A stretch of 64,000 bases of DNA from NCBI GenBank assembly GCA_013335535.1, contig JAAXVL010000007.1, positions 1 to 64,000 of the forward strand. Direction: 5' to 3'. Under the pieces are notes generated by a model. The model saw only the letters and a program-made list of their open reading frames with translations, ran no database searches and was not told the origin of the DNA. The number at the start of each line of letters is the position of its first letter. Within the stretch, counting starts at the first letter, position 1. This stretch comes from Azonexaceae bacterium. GTDB lineage: Bacteria > Pseudomonadota > Gammaproteobacteria > Burkholderiales > Rhodocyclaceae. This document shows positions 50,168-58,769 of the stretch, in pieces. The translations under genes were made by a program, and so were the position numbers.

Positions 50168-51196
50168 ATGCTTGATGAACGCTCGCGCACCCTGCTGAAA
50201 ACGCTGGTCGAACACTACATTGCCGACGGGCAACCGGTCGGCTCGCGCGCGCTGTCCAAATTTTCCGGCCTCGACCTGTCGCCGGCGACGATCCGTAACG
50301 TGATGGCCGACCTCGAGGAGGCCGGCTTTGTGGCCAGCCCGCACACCTCGGCCGGGCGCATCCCGACGGCGCGCGGTTACAGGCTATTTGTCGATAGTCT
50401 GCTCACCGTGCAGCCACTCGAAGCGCGGCAGATGGGCGAGATGAAGGAGTCGTTGCAGGGCCTGCCGTCGAGCCAGATCATTTCGAGCGCCTCGCAACTG
50501 CTCTCCAGCCTGTCCAATTTCGCTGGCGTCGTCATCGCACCGCGCCGTCAGGCCAGCCGCATCCGCCAGATCGAATTCCTCAGCCTGTCGGAAAAGCGCA
50601 TCCTGCTCATCATCGTTACCACAGATGGTGACGTGCAGAACCGCATCGTCAGCAGCGACAAGGCCTACTCGCCGTCGGAGCTGGTCAGTGCCGGCAATTA
50701 CCTGACGCAGAATTTCGCCGGTCTCGATTTCGAGCAAATTCGCCAGCGCCTGGCCAGTGAAATCCAGCAATTGCGCGAAGACATCAAGCCCCTCATGGCC
50801 CTCGCGCTCGATGCCGGCGATGCGGCGATGGCCGAAAACTCAGCGCCCTACGTCATTTCCGGCGAACGCAACCTGCTCGATGTCGAGGAGCTGTCGTCGA
50901 ACATGAAGCGCCTGCGCGAACTGTTCGATCTCTTCGAACAGCGCTCCAGCCTGGTTCGCCTGCTCGACATTTCCAACCGGGCCGAGGGCGTGCAGATTTT
51001 CATCGGCGGCGAATCGGGCATTGCCCCGCTCGACGAATGCAGCGTCATTGCCGCCCCCTACAGCGTCGACGGCCGCATCGTCGGCTCGGTCGGCGTCATC
51101 GGCCCGACCCGCATGGCCTACGAACGCGTCATTCCCATCGTCGACATCACCGCCCGCCTGCTTTCCAGCGCCCTTTCCTACAAGTCGGACAACTAA
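50168..51196 (+). CDS. hrcA: Heat-inducible transcription repressor HrcA
   Basis: A 342-residue repressor that binds CIRCE elements. The winged-helix N-terminus shows [19 protein letters not shown] and [18 protein letters not shown], and the central GAF-like domain runs to the dimerisation end. A TACAAT box at 50154-50159 lies only nine bases before the ATG, so the transcript may be nearly leaderless. No CIRCE element was found in this window, including upstream of grpE. The stop overlaps the hemH start (TAATG). Confidence 0.93.
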   Translation: MLDERSRTLLKTLVEHYIADGQPVGSRALSKFSGLDLSPATIRNVMADLEEAGFVASPHTSAGRIPTARGYRLFVDSLLTVQPLEARQMGEMKESLQGLPSSQIISSASQLLSSLSNFAGVVIAPRRQASRIRQIEFLSLSEKRILLIIVTTDGDVQNRIVSSDKAYSPSELVSAGNYLTQNFAGLDFEQIRQRLASEIQQLREDIKPLMALALDAGDAAMAENSAPYVISGERNLLDVEELSSNMKRLRELFDLFEQRSSLVRLLDISNRAEGVQIFIGGESGIAPLDECSVIAAPYSVDGRIVGSVGVIGPTRMAYERVIPIVDITARLLSSALSYKSDN

Positions 51197-52299
51197 TGCC
51201 CCGTTTTCTCCCGGAACCGCCGCACCGTCATGGCAACGCGGCCAGCACCGCGGTCGTCCTCGTCAATCTTGGCACGCCAGATGCACCGACCGCGCCGGCC
51301 CTCAGGCGCTACCTCAAGCAGTTCTTGTCCGACCCGCGCGTCGTCGAAATTCCCAAGCCGCTCTGGTGGCTGATCCTTAACGGCATCATCCTCAACACCC
51401 GGCCAAAGAAATCGGCCGCCAAGTACGCCACCGTCTGGATGCCGGAAGGCTCGCCGCTGCGCGTCCATACCGAGCGCCAGGCCAAGCTGCTCAAGGGATT
51501 GATCGGCCAGCGCGGCCATCACGTCACCGTCACCTGGGCCATGCGCTACGGTTCGCCGTCGCTGCCCGACGTGCTAGGCCACCTCAAGGCCGAGGGCGCC
51601 AGCCGCATCCTCGTCGTGCCGATGTACCCGCAATACGCGGCAAGCACGACAGCCACCGTCGTCGATGACGCCTGCCGCTGGCTGACGAAAACCCGCAACC
51701 AGCCGGAAATGCGCTTCACGCGCAATTTCCACGATCACGACGGCTACATCGGCGCACTCGAAAAAACCGTGCGCAAACATTGGCAGACGAACGGCGCGCT
51801 GGGCGACAACGACAAGCTGCTCATCAGTTTCCACGGCCTGCCCAAACGCAGCCTGACCCTGGGTGACCCGTATTTCTGCGAATGTCACAAGACCGGTCGC
51901 CTGCTCGCCGAGCGCCTGAACCTCAAGCCCGAGCAGTTCCAGATATGTTTCCAGTCGCGCTTCGGCAAGGCCGAGTGGCTGCAACCCTACACCGCGCCGA
52001 CGCTCGAAGAATGGGGCAAGCAGGGCATCCGCCGGGTCGACGTCATCTGCCCGGGCTTCGTCGCCGACTGTCTCGAAACCCTCGAAGAAATCGCCCAGGA
52101 AGGCCGCGCCGACTTCCTCAAGGCTGGCGGCAAGGAATATCACTACATCCCGGCACTCAACGAAGACGACGCCTGGATCAAGGCTCTGGCCGACATCGTC
52201 GAAAATCACCTGGCCGGCTGGCCGACCAAGCTCGCCATTGACCCGCAGGCGCTCGAAACTAGCGCCCGGCAAGCCATCAAATTCGGCGCCCGCTCTTGA
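51196..52299 (+). CDS. hemH: Ferrochelatase
   Basis: A 367-residue enzyme inserting Fe2+ into protoporphyrin IX, the last step of haem synthesis. It has [40 protein letters not shown] and the active-site [19 protein letters not shown] (His). The acidic [17 protein letters not shown] follows. ATG 51196 overlaps the hrcA stop by one base. Haem supply fits the nearby c-type sensor, though that link is only positional. Confidence 0.95.
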   Translation: MPRFLPEPPHRHGNAASTAVVLVNLGTPDAPTAPALRRYLKQFLSDPRVVEIPKPLWWLILNGIILNTRPKKSAAKYATVWMPEGSPLRVHTERQAKLLKGLIGQRGHHVTVTWAMRYGSPSLPDVLGHLKAEGASRILVVPMYPQYAASTTATVVDDACRWLTKTRNQPEMRFTRNFHDHDGYIGALEKTVRKHWQTNGALGDNDKLLISFHGLPKRSLTLGDPYFCECHKTGRLLAERLNLKPEQFQICFQSRFGKAEWLQPYTAPTLEEWGKQGIRRVDVICPGFVADCLETLEEIAQEGRADFLKAGGKEYHYIPALNEDDAWIKALADIVENHLAGWPTKLAIDPQALETSARQAIKFGARS

Positions 52300-52302
52300 A
52301 AT

Positions 52303-52357
52303 CAGGCACCGGGCACCCATATCAGTCAAACCTGATAATCGGAGTGCCCGATGCCTG
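52303..52357 (+). promoter_or_regulatory. Hairpin enclosing the trxC ribosome binding site and start codon
   Basis: A long imperfect inverted repeat in the 5' leader of trxC. The left arm (52303-52325) begins CAGGCACCGGGCAC and the right arm (52332-52357) ends GTGCCCGATGCCTG. The CGGAG ribosome binding site (52340-52344) and the ATG at 52351 both lie in the right arm. Folded, it would hide the start of translation. Confidence 0.7.
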
Positions 52358-52797
52358 AAGAAAGCCTGCACGTCGTCTGTCCGCACTGTTCCACGGTCAA
52401 CCGGATTTTTGGCCAAAAATTGAAAGATTCGCCGAACTGCGGCCAGTGCAAACAAGCGCTGTTCGTCGGCGAGCCGACCGAGTTGAGTGCCGCCAACTTC
52501 GACCGCCACATCTCGCGCAACGACCTGCCCGTCGTCGTCGATTTCTGGGCACCGTGGTGCGGACCTTGCCGGCAGATGGCGCCCAACTTCCACCAGGCCG
52601 CCATCGACCTCGAGCCCTATGCCCGGCTGGTCAAGGTCAATACCGAAGCGGAACAGCAACTCGCCGCCCGCTTCAATATCCGCAGCATTCCGACCCTGGC
52701 CATCTTTAAAAACGGCCGCGAAATCGCCCGCCAGAGCGGCGCGCTCGACCTCGGCTCGCTGAAACGCTGGATACAGCCGCATCTCCACAAGCCTTAA
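52351..52797 (+). CDS. trxC: Thioredoxin TrxC (thioredoxin 2)
   Basis: A 148-residue thioredoxin 2. The N-terminal zinc site has CPHC (Cys10, Cys13) and CGQC (Cys30, Cys33). The thioredoxin domain follows with WAPWCGPCRQM (Cys70, Cys73). Thioredoxin 2 reduces disulfides and is oxidative-stress linked. The start codon and ribosome binding site sit in a hairpin. Residues 13-25, between the two cysteine pairs, are encoded by a copy of the dispersed repeat. Confidence 0.94.
   Translation: MPEESLHVVCPHCSTVNRIFGQKLKDSPNCGQCKQALFVGEPTELSAANFDRHISRNDLPVVVDFWAPWCGPCRQMAPNFHQAAIDLEPYARLVKVNTEAEQQLAARFNIRSIPTLAIFKNGREIARQSGALDLGSLKRWIQPHLHKP
52389..52425 (-). repeat. Dispersed 37-bp repeat, copy 8 (inside trxC)
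   Basis: The plus strand reads CCACGGTCAACCGG, then ATTTTT where other copies have A6, then GGCCAAAAATTGAAA. The tract has changed from A to T but stays A/T-only. The core is read Thr-Val-Asn, as in yhbY. Confidence 0.85.
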
Positions 52798-52853
52798 CTT
52801 TCGCCCCCGGCCGCCGTTAATAATGCATCCCAATGCATTCGCCGGAGGCCAAG

Positions 52854-53912
52854 ATGATCATTGCCAGCAGCAACCTGCAAATGGCGTCGTCGCATGCCAG
52901 CGTTCAGCAGCACGAAGTCCGCGAATCGCTGAAAATGTGGGTCGGGCCACAGCGCCCGCAGTTTGCCGGCGAAGAGTCGCGGCCCCGCCCGGCGCGCACC
53001 GACAACGTCAGCCTGTCCGATGCCGGCAAGGCAGCCAGTCAAGCCTGCGCCAATGAACCGAGCGCGGATAGCGAGCTCGATGCCGACCCGCGGCTGCGTT
53101 TCATTCGTTCCATGCTGGAATTGCTGACCGGACAAAGAATCCGCATTTTCGACGCCAGCGAGCTCCAGCCCGCAGCGGAAACCCCAGCCATCGAAGCGCC
53201 GCCAGCACCGAACGCTGCACCGCCCCGCCCCGCGTCGGCCGGTTACGGCGTCGAGTACGACCGCCACGAGTCCTACAGCGAAGCTGAACAGACCACCTTC
53301 TCCGCCAATGGCACGGTAACGACGGCCGATGGCCGCACGATCAAGTTTGACGTGCAATTGTCGATGTCGCGCCAGTATCACGAAGAAAGCGACATCAGCC
53401 TCCGCCTCGGCGATGCCGCACGCAAGACCGACCCGCTCGTCCTAAACTTTGCCGGCACCGCGGCGCAACTGACCGACCAGCGCTTCGCCTTCGATCTCAA
53501 CGCCGACGGCAGCGCTGAGAAAATCAACTTCCTCGCCCCGGGCAGCGGCTTCCTGGCCTTCGACCGCAATGGCGACGGCCAGATCAACAACGGCAGCGAA
53601 TTGTTCGGACCGACCAGCGGCGACGGGTTTCAGGAATTGACCGCGCTGGATGGCGACAAGAATGGCTGGATCGACGAAAATGATGCGGCCTTTACCCAAC
53701 TCGCCATCTGGACACCTGACAAAATTGGCAAAGACGCGCTCAAATCATTAAGCGATACCGGCGTTGGCGCAATCGCGCTAAGCCGCATTGCTACGCCCTT
53801 TGACCTCAAGACAAATGCCAATGAGCTACTCGGACAAATTCGCACTTCTGGAATTTTTTTGCACGAATCGGGTACGGCTGGCACAATCCAGCAAATTGAC
53901 CTGACCGCCTAG
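52854..53912 (+). CDS. EF-hand-like calcium-binding protein of unknown function
   Basis: A 352-residue protein I cannot assign. The first 130 residues are low-complexity (Ala/Pro/Gln-rich) with no clear signal peptide. The middle has a beta-rich segment ([20 protein letters not shown]). The C-terminal part has three Asp-rich loops resembling EF-hand or dockerin sites: [11 protein letters not shown] (Asp214), [16 protein letters not shown] (Asp237) and [15 protein letters not shown] (Asp266). Calcium binding is likely; the target is unknown. GGAGG (52844-52848) supports ATG 52854 over ATG 52833. The chemoreceptor gene follows after 32 bases. Confidence 0.75.
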   Translation: MIIASSNLQMASSHASVQQHEVRESLKMWVGPQRPQFAGEESRPRPARTDNVSLSDAGKAASQACANEPSADSELDADPRLRFIRSMLELLTGQRIRIFDASELQPAAETPAIEAPPAPNAAPPRPASAGYGVEYDRHESYSEAEQTTFSANGTVTTADGRTIKFDVQLSMSRQYHEESDISLRLGDAARKTDPLVLNFAGTAAQLTDQRFAFDLNADGSAEKINFLAPGSGFLAFDRNGDGQINNGSELFGPTSGDGFQELTALDGDKNGWIDENDAAFTQLAIWTPDKIGKDALKSLSDTGVGAIALSRIATPFDLKTNANELLGQIRTSGIFLHESGTAGTIQQIDLTA

Positions 53913-53944
53913 TCGATAAGGGTGGCAGAAACTCGGGGAATACC

Positions 53945-55564
53945 ATGCCACGCATTGCCGATTTGAAGATTTGGATCCGCCTGACAGCGGCTATCTGGGT
54001 TGTTCTGGCCATCATCTGGGCGGGAGCAATAGTCTGGACCACCCAGGTCAATCGGGAGACGGCGATCCTGCAGGCGCAGGACTTCTCCAAGAGCATCCAC
54101 GAGATGACCATGGCCGGCCTGACCGGCATGATGCTGACTGGCACTGTCGGCCAGCGCGAAGTATTCCTCGACCAGATCGAACAGCTCTCGGTGATCAAGG
54201 ACCTGATCGTCGCCCGCAGCGATGCCGTGGTCAAACTGTATGGCCCCGACACCAAGAGCAAGCGTCCGCTCGACACGCTGGAAAAAGAAGTGATGGCTAC
54301 CGGCACCCCGTACATGTCGGTTGAAAGCGCCAATGGCAGTTCATTCCTGCATGTCATCAATCCGACCAAGGCCTCGAAAAATTATCTCGGCAAGGACTGC
54401 ATCCTGTGTCACCAGGTGCCCGAAGGCACCGTGCTCGGCGTCGTCAGCATGAAGGTGTCGCTCGACTCCGTCGAAGCCCAGGTATCGGCCTTCCGCCTCA
54501 AGATTGCCGGCGTTGCCCTGGCTGCACTGGGCGCCCTGCTCGTCATCATTTATCTCATCACCAATCATTTCGTCAGCAAGCCGCTCGAAGCCATGCGTAG
54601 CGGCCTCGCCGACATCGCCCGCGGCGAAGGCGACCTGACACGCCGCCTGCCGATCAAGGGCAATGACGAAGTCGGCCAGGCAGCGCAGGTTTTCAACGAA
54701 ATGATGGAGAACTTCAACCAGTTGGTCCGTCAGGTCCGCGACTCGGCCAGCCAGGTTTCAGCGCGCGTCACGGCGCTCTCCGACAGCGCCGACCGCGTCA
54801 CACAGAGTTCTCATCAGCAGAACGAAAAATCCAACGAGGCAGCCTCGGCCGTCGAGCAACTGGTTTCGAGTATTTCGTCGATTGCTCAAAGCGCCGAACA
54901 TGTCCAGCACCAGTCGCAGGAAAGTCTGGCCCGAGCTACCGAGGGTAGCCGCAACCTGAGCGTCCTGCTCGGCGAAATGAATGTCGTCGAGCGCGCCGTC
55001 ACGGAAATGGCCGACTCGGTGAACAACTTCGTCAAGAACACCGAAGCGATCACGATGATGACCCGCGAAGTCAAGGACATCGCCGAACAAACCAATCTGC
55101 TGGCGCTCAACGCCGCCATTGAGGCAGCACGCGCCGGCGAACAGGGACGCGGCTTCGCCGTCGTTGCTGATGAGGTTCGCAAGCTGGCCGAAAAATCGTC
55201 GCGCTCGGCCACCGAGATCGATTCGATCACCGCCCAGCTGAGCGCTCAATCAGTGGCTGTCCGGCGCAGCATCGAGGCCGGCATGGCCCACCTGGAAAGC
55301 AGCCAGGCAGCGGTCCATTCAGTATCCAGCGTGCTGGAAGCAACGAATGGTTCGGTTACCGAAGTCGGGCACGGCCTCGATGCCATTGCCTCGGCCACCG
55401 ATCAGCAAAGGCGCTTCTCCGGTGATGTCGAAGGCAGCATCGAAGCCATCGCCGGCATGGCCCGCGAGAACTCGGGCACAGTCGAACAGACAGCCGGTGC
55501 GGCACACGACCTCAAGCGCCTGGCCGAAGGCCTGGCCGCGCTGGTCGGACGATTCAAGGTTTAA
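53945..55564 (+). CDS. Methyl-accepting chemotaxis protein with periplasmic CxxCH haem motif
   Basis: A 539-residue chemoreceptor. Membrane helix 1 covers about residues 12-32 and helix 2 about 186-206. The periplasmic domain between them carries a c-type haem motif, CILCH (Cys152, Cys155, His156), in the sequence [21 protein letters not shown] follows (207-260), then the signalling domain with the hairpin tip [20 protein letters not shown] and [15 protein letters not shown]. Haem-bearing chemoreceptors (for example DcrA of Desulfovibrio and Geobacter sensors) respond to redox state or oxygen. Here haem binding is inferred from the motif alone. The start ATG 53945 lies at the first family residues. 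Confidence 0.9.
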   Translation: MPRIADLKIWIRLTAAIWVVLAIIWAGAIVWTTQVNRETAILQAQDFSKSIHEMTMAGLTGMMLTGTVGQREVFLDQIEQLSVIKDLIVARSDAVVKLYGPDTKSKRPLDTLEKEVMATGTPYMSVESANGSSFLHVINPTKASKNYLGKDCILCHQVPEGTVLGVVSMKVSLDSVEAQVSAFRLKIAGVALAALGALLVIIYLITNHFVSKPLEAMRSGLADIARGEGDLTRRLPIKGNDEVGQAAQVFNEMMENFNQLVRQVRDSASQVSARVTALSDSADRVTQSSHQQNEKSNEAASAVEQLVSSISSIAQSAEHVQHQSQESLARATEGSRNLSVLLGEMNVVERAVTEMADSVNNFVKNTEAITMMTREVKDIAEQTNLLALNAAIEAARAGEQGRGFAVVADEVRKLAEKSSRSATEIDSITAQLSAQSVAVRRSIEAGMAHLESSQAAVHSVSSVLEATNGSVTEVGHGLDAIASATDQQRRFSGDVEGSIEAIAGMARENSGTVEQTAGAAHDLKRLAEGLAALVGRFKV

Positions 55565-55586
55565 GGCTTTATAGCCAGCACAGCAG

Positions 55587-55611
55587 ACAGCCTCTCCGGA
55601 GGCTGTTTTTA
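55587..55611 (+). terminator. Terminator after the chemoreceptor gene
   Basis: Stem ACAGCCTC/GAGGCTGT around TCCG (55587-55606), followed by T5. It ends on the stop codon of the convergent kinase gene. Confidence 0.88.
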
Positions 55612-56976
55612 CATCGGCGCCAGTTCAAGATCGAGACCGCCACCCGACCGCGACGAGCCGCCCGGCGTTGCCCCGGTCAGGCTCTGGACGGCGGGTTGCC
55701 CTTGGGCTGCCGCAATACGGTTAACCTCGCGCATGCGATTGATCATTCTGGCCAGCAGGGAGTTGCGCATGCGTTCAAGCAGCTCCTCTGACGACAGGGC
55801 CAGCGCCGCTGCATTGATTTCCAGGAACAGCGTGGGCTCCAGCGTGACGGCGGTCGAACAGCGCTGGTCGCTGGATGGATGCAGATAGGAAACCTCGCCG
55901 ATCGGCTCGCTGCGCCCAAGGCGGCACAATGCCTTGCCTGCGATCGAGATTTCGACGGAGCCGCTGATGATGACGCCAAAAAACTTGTTGCGCTCCCCTT
56001 CGCGAATGATCGCCACATTGGGCAGCACTTCGCGCCAGACCGAGACGCGCAACACTTCCCAGATTTCGATGTTCTCGAATTCGACGAAGAAATCGAGCCC
56101 GCGCAAGGTCTCGAAATGCTTCGTATCTTGCGCTGTTTCGTCCTCTTCAAGAATCTGGTAGCGCACGGCCGAGAGGTCCTTGGCCATTTCGGCGCCATTC
56201 CGGTAGCGACTGTAGAGATCCTTCTCCAAAGCCCGGCGCATGATGGCATTGAGGCCTTCCGGCAGGTTCGGGTTGAGCGCCGTAACAGCCGGGGCGTCGG
56301 TATTGATGATGCGATAGACCAGCGTCGCCTGGTTGTTGGCACGGAAAGGCAGGCGGCCGGTCAGCAGCTGGAACATCAGCACACCAAGCGAATAGAGGTC
56401 GGTCTTCTGGTTGAGCGGGTAGCCCTTGATCTGCTCCGGCGACATGTAAGCCGGCGAGCCGACGCCCATGATGAAGGTCGAGTCGCGGTCCATGTCCTTG
56501 TTCATGTTCAGCGCCAGACCGAAGTCGGCGATCTTCGGCTCATCGTTGGCAGCGATCATGATGTTGGCCGGCTTGATGTCGCGGTGAATGATGCCCTGCC
56601 GGTAAGCGGCATCGAGCGCCATGCAGCACTTGAAGATGATGCTGATCGCCCGGTGCATGGGCAGCAGCTTGTCGATCCGACAGTTGTCCTCGAGCGTGAA
56701 GCCGTCGACATACTCCATGGCCAGATAGGCAAATTCCGGCTCGACCACGGCCTCGTAAACCTGGACGATGTTCGGGTGATTGAGACGCTTGGAGACCATT
56801 CCCTCGTTCTGGAACAGCTTGCGCATGCGCCGTGACATGGCTGAACTGTCCTTACCGAACTGGATCACCTTGACGGCGACCTTGCGGTTGGCATCAGGGT
56901 CGTCACAGAGGTAGACAGTGGCTGTCGCGCCCTTGCCCAACTCTTTAATTACCCGGTATTTGCCGATCTTTTCCAT
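55609..56976 (-). CDS. Ser/Thr protein kinase with cyclic-nucleotide-binding-like domain
   Basis: A 455-residue Hanks-type kinase. The glycine loop is LGKGATATVY and the ATP lysine is Lys36 (VAVKV). The catalytic loop is HRDIKPANI (His131, Arg132, Asp133), and DFG lies at about 151-153. GSPAYMSPEQIKGYPLNQKTD follows in the activation region. Residues about 300-415 form a cNMP-binding-like fold (FFGVIISGSVEISIAG, then LGRSEPIGEVSYL). The final 40 residues are Gly/Ser-rich. No membrane helix is present. It follows the coiled-coil gene by 112 bases on the same strand. A target is not evident. Confidence 0.9.
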   Translation of the reverse strand: MEKIGKYRVIKELGKGATATVYLCDDPDANRKVAVKVIQFGKDSSAMSRRMRKLFQNEGMVSKRLNHPNIVQVYEAVVEPEFAYLAMEYVDGFTLEDNCRIDKLLPMHRAISIIFKCCMALDAAYRQGIIHRDIKPANIMIAANDEPKIADFGLALNMNKDMDRDSTFIMGVGSPAYMSPEQIKGYPLNQKTDLYSLGVLMFQLLTGRLPFRANNQATLVYRIINTDAPAVTALNPNLPEGLNAIMRRALEKDLYSRYRNGAEMAKDLSAVRYQILEEDETAQDTKHFETLRGLDFFVEFENIEIWEVLRVSVWREVLPNVAIIREGERNKFFGVIISGSVEISIAGKALCRLGRSEPIGEVSYLHPSSDQRCSTAVTLEPTLFLEINAAALALSSEELLERMRNSLLARMINRMREVNRIAAAQGQPAVQSLTGATPGGSSRSGGGLDLELAPM

Positions 56977-57088
56977 TCAGGTTTCGCCCGAAACAATCAA
57001 TGAATTATCGTAGCACGCAGGCTGCGACGCGGCAGCAGTTTTGTCGCCGAGCGCAGCGCCATGGGCGGTCTTGGCCGGCTTTCGCTTT

Positions 57089-57943
57089 TCAGGCGGCGAC
57101 ATTGACATTGAGTCCGCTGACGGCAAACCCGCCGGAAATCTCGCCCACCCCGAGCTCGCCTTGCGCCGAGTACAACTCGCTGCTGCCCTGAGACAAGGGT
57201 TTATCAACGTCAGCCAGGCTTTTTTCGGCCGACTGCACATCCAGCCTCGCCTGCTTTTCTTCCTGGCTCGTTCTGGCCTGGTTTGCGGCCAAAGCCATCT
57301 TGGCTTTAAGCATCGCAATCGCTTCCTTAAGGAGCTTTTTCGCATCCTGGAGCATGGCCCGCAGATCTCCGTCGCCTTCACCCGGCCCGACTGGCCGGCC
57401 ATCAGCCTGGTTGGCAGTCGATGAAGAGGCGGCACCCGCTGCCTTTTGGGCCAGTGCGTCTTCGCTCTCTGGTGTATCGCCAGTACCGCGGTCAGCCGCG
57501 TCAACGGCTGCTGAATCTGCCGCGGCAGCGGCCGTGTTCTGCGCTTCGGTCGACGTGCTGTCAGCCAGGTCAGTCGCGCCGGTCGCCGACTCGGCTCCGG
57601 CCGGCGCCGAGCTTTCACCCTGCCCTCCTCCGCTCAGGCTTTTCGCCACCGATGCCAATTCCTTGGCAATACTCTTCAATTCCCGGGCCAGCGCCCTGGC
57701 TTGCTCGGGCGAGGCATGGAGAAGCATGGATTTCAGGGCATCGAGCCGCTTCTTGAGCATGGCGACGCGACTCATCGAATCCTGCTTGGCCATCTGCTTC
57801 GGGCTGGGCATCGCCTGCAGGCGCTTGATCGCCTTCTGCATCTCGCCGAGACGCTTGGCCTGACGCTCTTCGCTTGCCTTGCCACGGGCAGCGGACATCG
57901 ATCTCAACAAATCGTAGCCAGCGCCCAATCCAGTCAATTCCAT
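57089..57943 (-). CDS. Coiled-coil protein of unknown function
   Basis: A 284-residue protein I do not recognise. Residues 20-135 are rich in Lys, Arg, Glu, Ala and Leu (for example EERQAKRLGEMQKAIKRL), consistent with long helices. A spacer rich in Ala, Ser, Thr and Gly follows (about 135-205). A second helical stretch is at about 205-265 (MLQDAKKLLKEAIAMLKAK), with a Gly/Ser tail. ATG 57943 follows a purine-rich AGGGGGGGTG site. No signal peptide or enzyme motif is seen. It is the gene just upstream of the Ser/Thr kinase, so it may be a partner or substrate; that is conjecture. Confidence 0.65.
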   Translation of the reverse strand: MELTGLGAGYDLLRSMSAARGKASEERQAKRLGEMQKAIKRLQAMPSPKQMAKQDSMSRVAMLKKRLDALKSMLLHASPEQARALARELKSIAKELASVAKSLSGGGQGESSAPAGAESATGATDLADSTSTEAQNTAAAAADSAAVDAADRGTGDTPESEDALAQKAAGAASSSTANQADGRPVGPGEGDGDLRAMLQDAKKLLKEAIAMLKAKMALAANQARTSQEEKQARLDVQSAEKSLADVDKPLSQGSSELYSAQGELGVGEISGGFAVSGLNVNVAA

Positions 57944-58037
57944 TTTCACCCCCCCTGGCCGCGCCAATTGGTTTGCTAACGGCATACTCTGCGGAAAGTT
58001 AATGGCAAAAATCGGCCATATTTTTTGCAGAACAGCT

Positions 58038-58066
58038 CTTGAAAGCCGGGAAAGCGCCCCCAGATA
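58038..58066 (+). promoter_or_regulatory. Sigma-32-type heat-shock promoter of grpE
   Basis: CTTGAAA (58038-58044), a 13-base spacer and CCCCAGAT (58058-58065) closely match the sigma-32 pattern CTTGAAA-N13-15-CCCCATNT. It lies 30 bases before the grpE start, in the region shared with the divergent coiled-coil gene. Confidence 0.8.
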
Positions 58067-58094
58067 GCTTCTCAGAATTTTGGGAGAATCATGC

Positions 58095-58649
58095 ATGACA
58101 AACACTGAAAACAACCAGGAACCAATGCTCGGCAACGAGCCTGCCGTTGAAGCACCGGTCGAGCCGACCGTTGAGGAACACACCGACAAGCTGCCGAGCA
58201 TCGAGGAGCAGTTCCGCGCCCTCGAACTGTTGGCCGCCGAGCATCACGACGCCTGGCTTCGCGCCAAGGCCGAGGGCGAAAACATTCGCCGCCGCGCCCA
58301 GGAAGACATTTCCAAGGCACACAAGTTCGCTGTCGAGCGCTTTGCCGGTGAACTGCTGGCCGTCAAGGACAGCCTCGAAGCCGCGCTGGCCGTGCCGGAA
58401 CAGACCGTCGACAGCTTCAAGGCCGGCGTCGAGCTGACCCTCAAGCAACTGGTTGCCGCCTTCGAGAAGAATGCGCTGAACGAAGTCAGCCCGGCTGGCG
58501 AGAAATTCGATCCGCACAAGCATCAGGCTATCGGCATGGTCGATTCCGAGCAGGAACCGAACACCGTCGTCACCGTGCTGCAAAAAGGCTACACCATCGC
58601 CGACCGCGTCCTGCGTCCGGCCCTGGTCATGGTCGCCAAGGGCAAATAA
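58095..58649 (+). CDS. grpE: Nucleotide exchange factor GrpE
   Basis: A 184-residue GrpE that releases ADP from DnaK. The acidic, disordered N-terminus leads into a long helix ([21 protein letters not shown] in two overlapping pieces from residue 54). The beta domain includes [10 protein letters not shown] and the conserved [16 protein letters not shown] end. GGGAG (58082-58086) precedes ATG 58095. It is the first gene of the chaperone cluster and is read from a sigma-32-like promoter. Confidence 0.95.
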   Translation: MTNTENNQEPMLGNEPAVEAPVEPTVEEHTDKLPSIEEQFRALELLAAEHHDAWLRAKAEGENIRRRAQEDISKAHKFAVERFAGELLAVKDSLEAALAVPEQTVDSFKAGVELTLKQLVAAFEKNALNEVSPAGEKFDPHKHQAIGMVDSEQEPNTVVTVLQKGYTIADRVLRPALVMVAKGK

Positions 58650-58653
58650 CACA

Positions 58654-58690
58654 TTTCATTTTTGGGCGGTTTTTCCGGTTGACCGTGGAA
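58654..58690 (+). repeat. Dispersed 37-bp repeat, copy 9 (grpE-dnaK gap)
   Basis: Starts five bases after the grpE stop and fills a third of the 120-base gap to dnaK. TTTCATTTTTGG, a T5 tract, CCGG and the core TTGACCGTGG are present; about 34 of 37 positions match the copy at 63155. Confidence 0.92.
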
Positions 58691-58769
58691 GTCTGAATAC
58701 CGCGGCTTGAAATCAGCGGCAAAGCCCCCAACTCACGAACATCAGTCATTTATCTTTAAGGAACGAATC

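Noticed and set aside
57944-58094. CIRCE element upstream of grpE
   Set aside because: Looked for because hrcA is nearby; no inverted TTAGCACTC/GAGTGCTAA pair is present.
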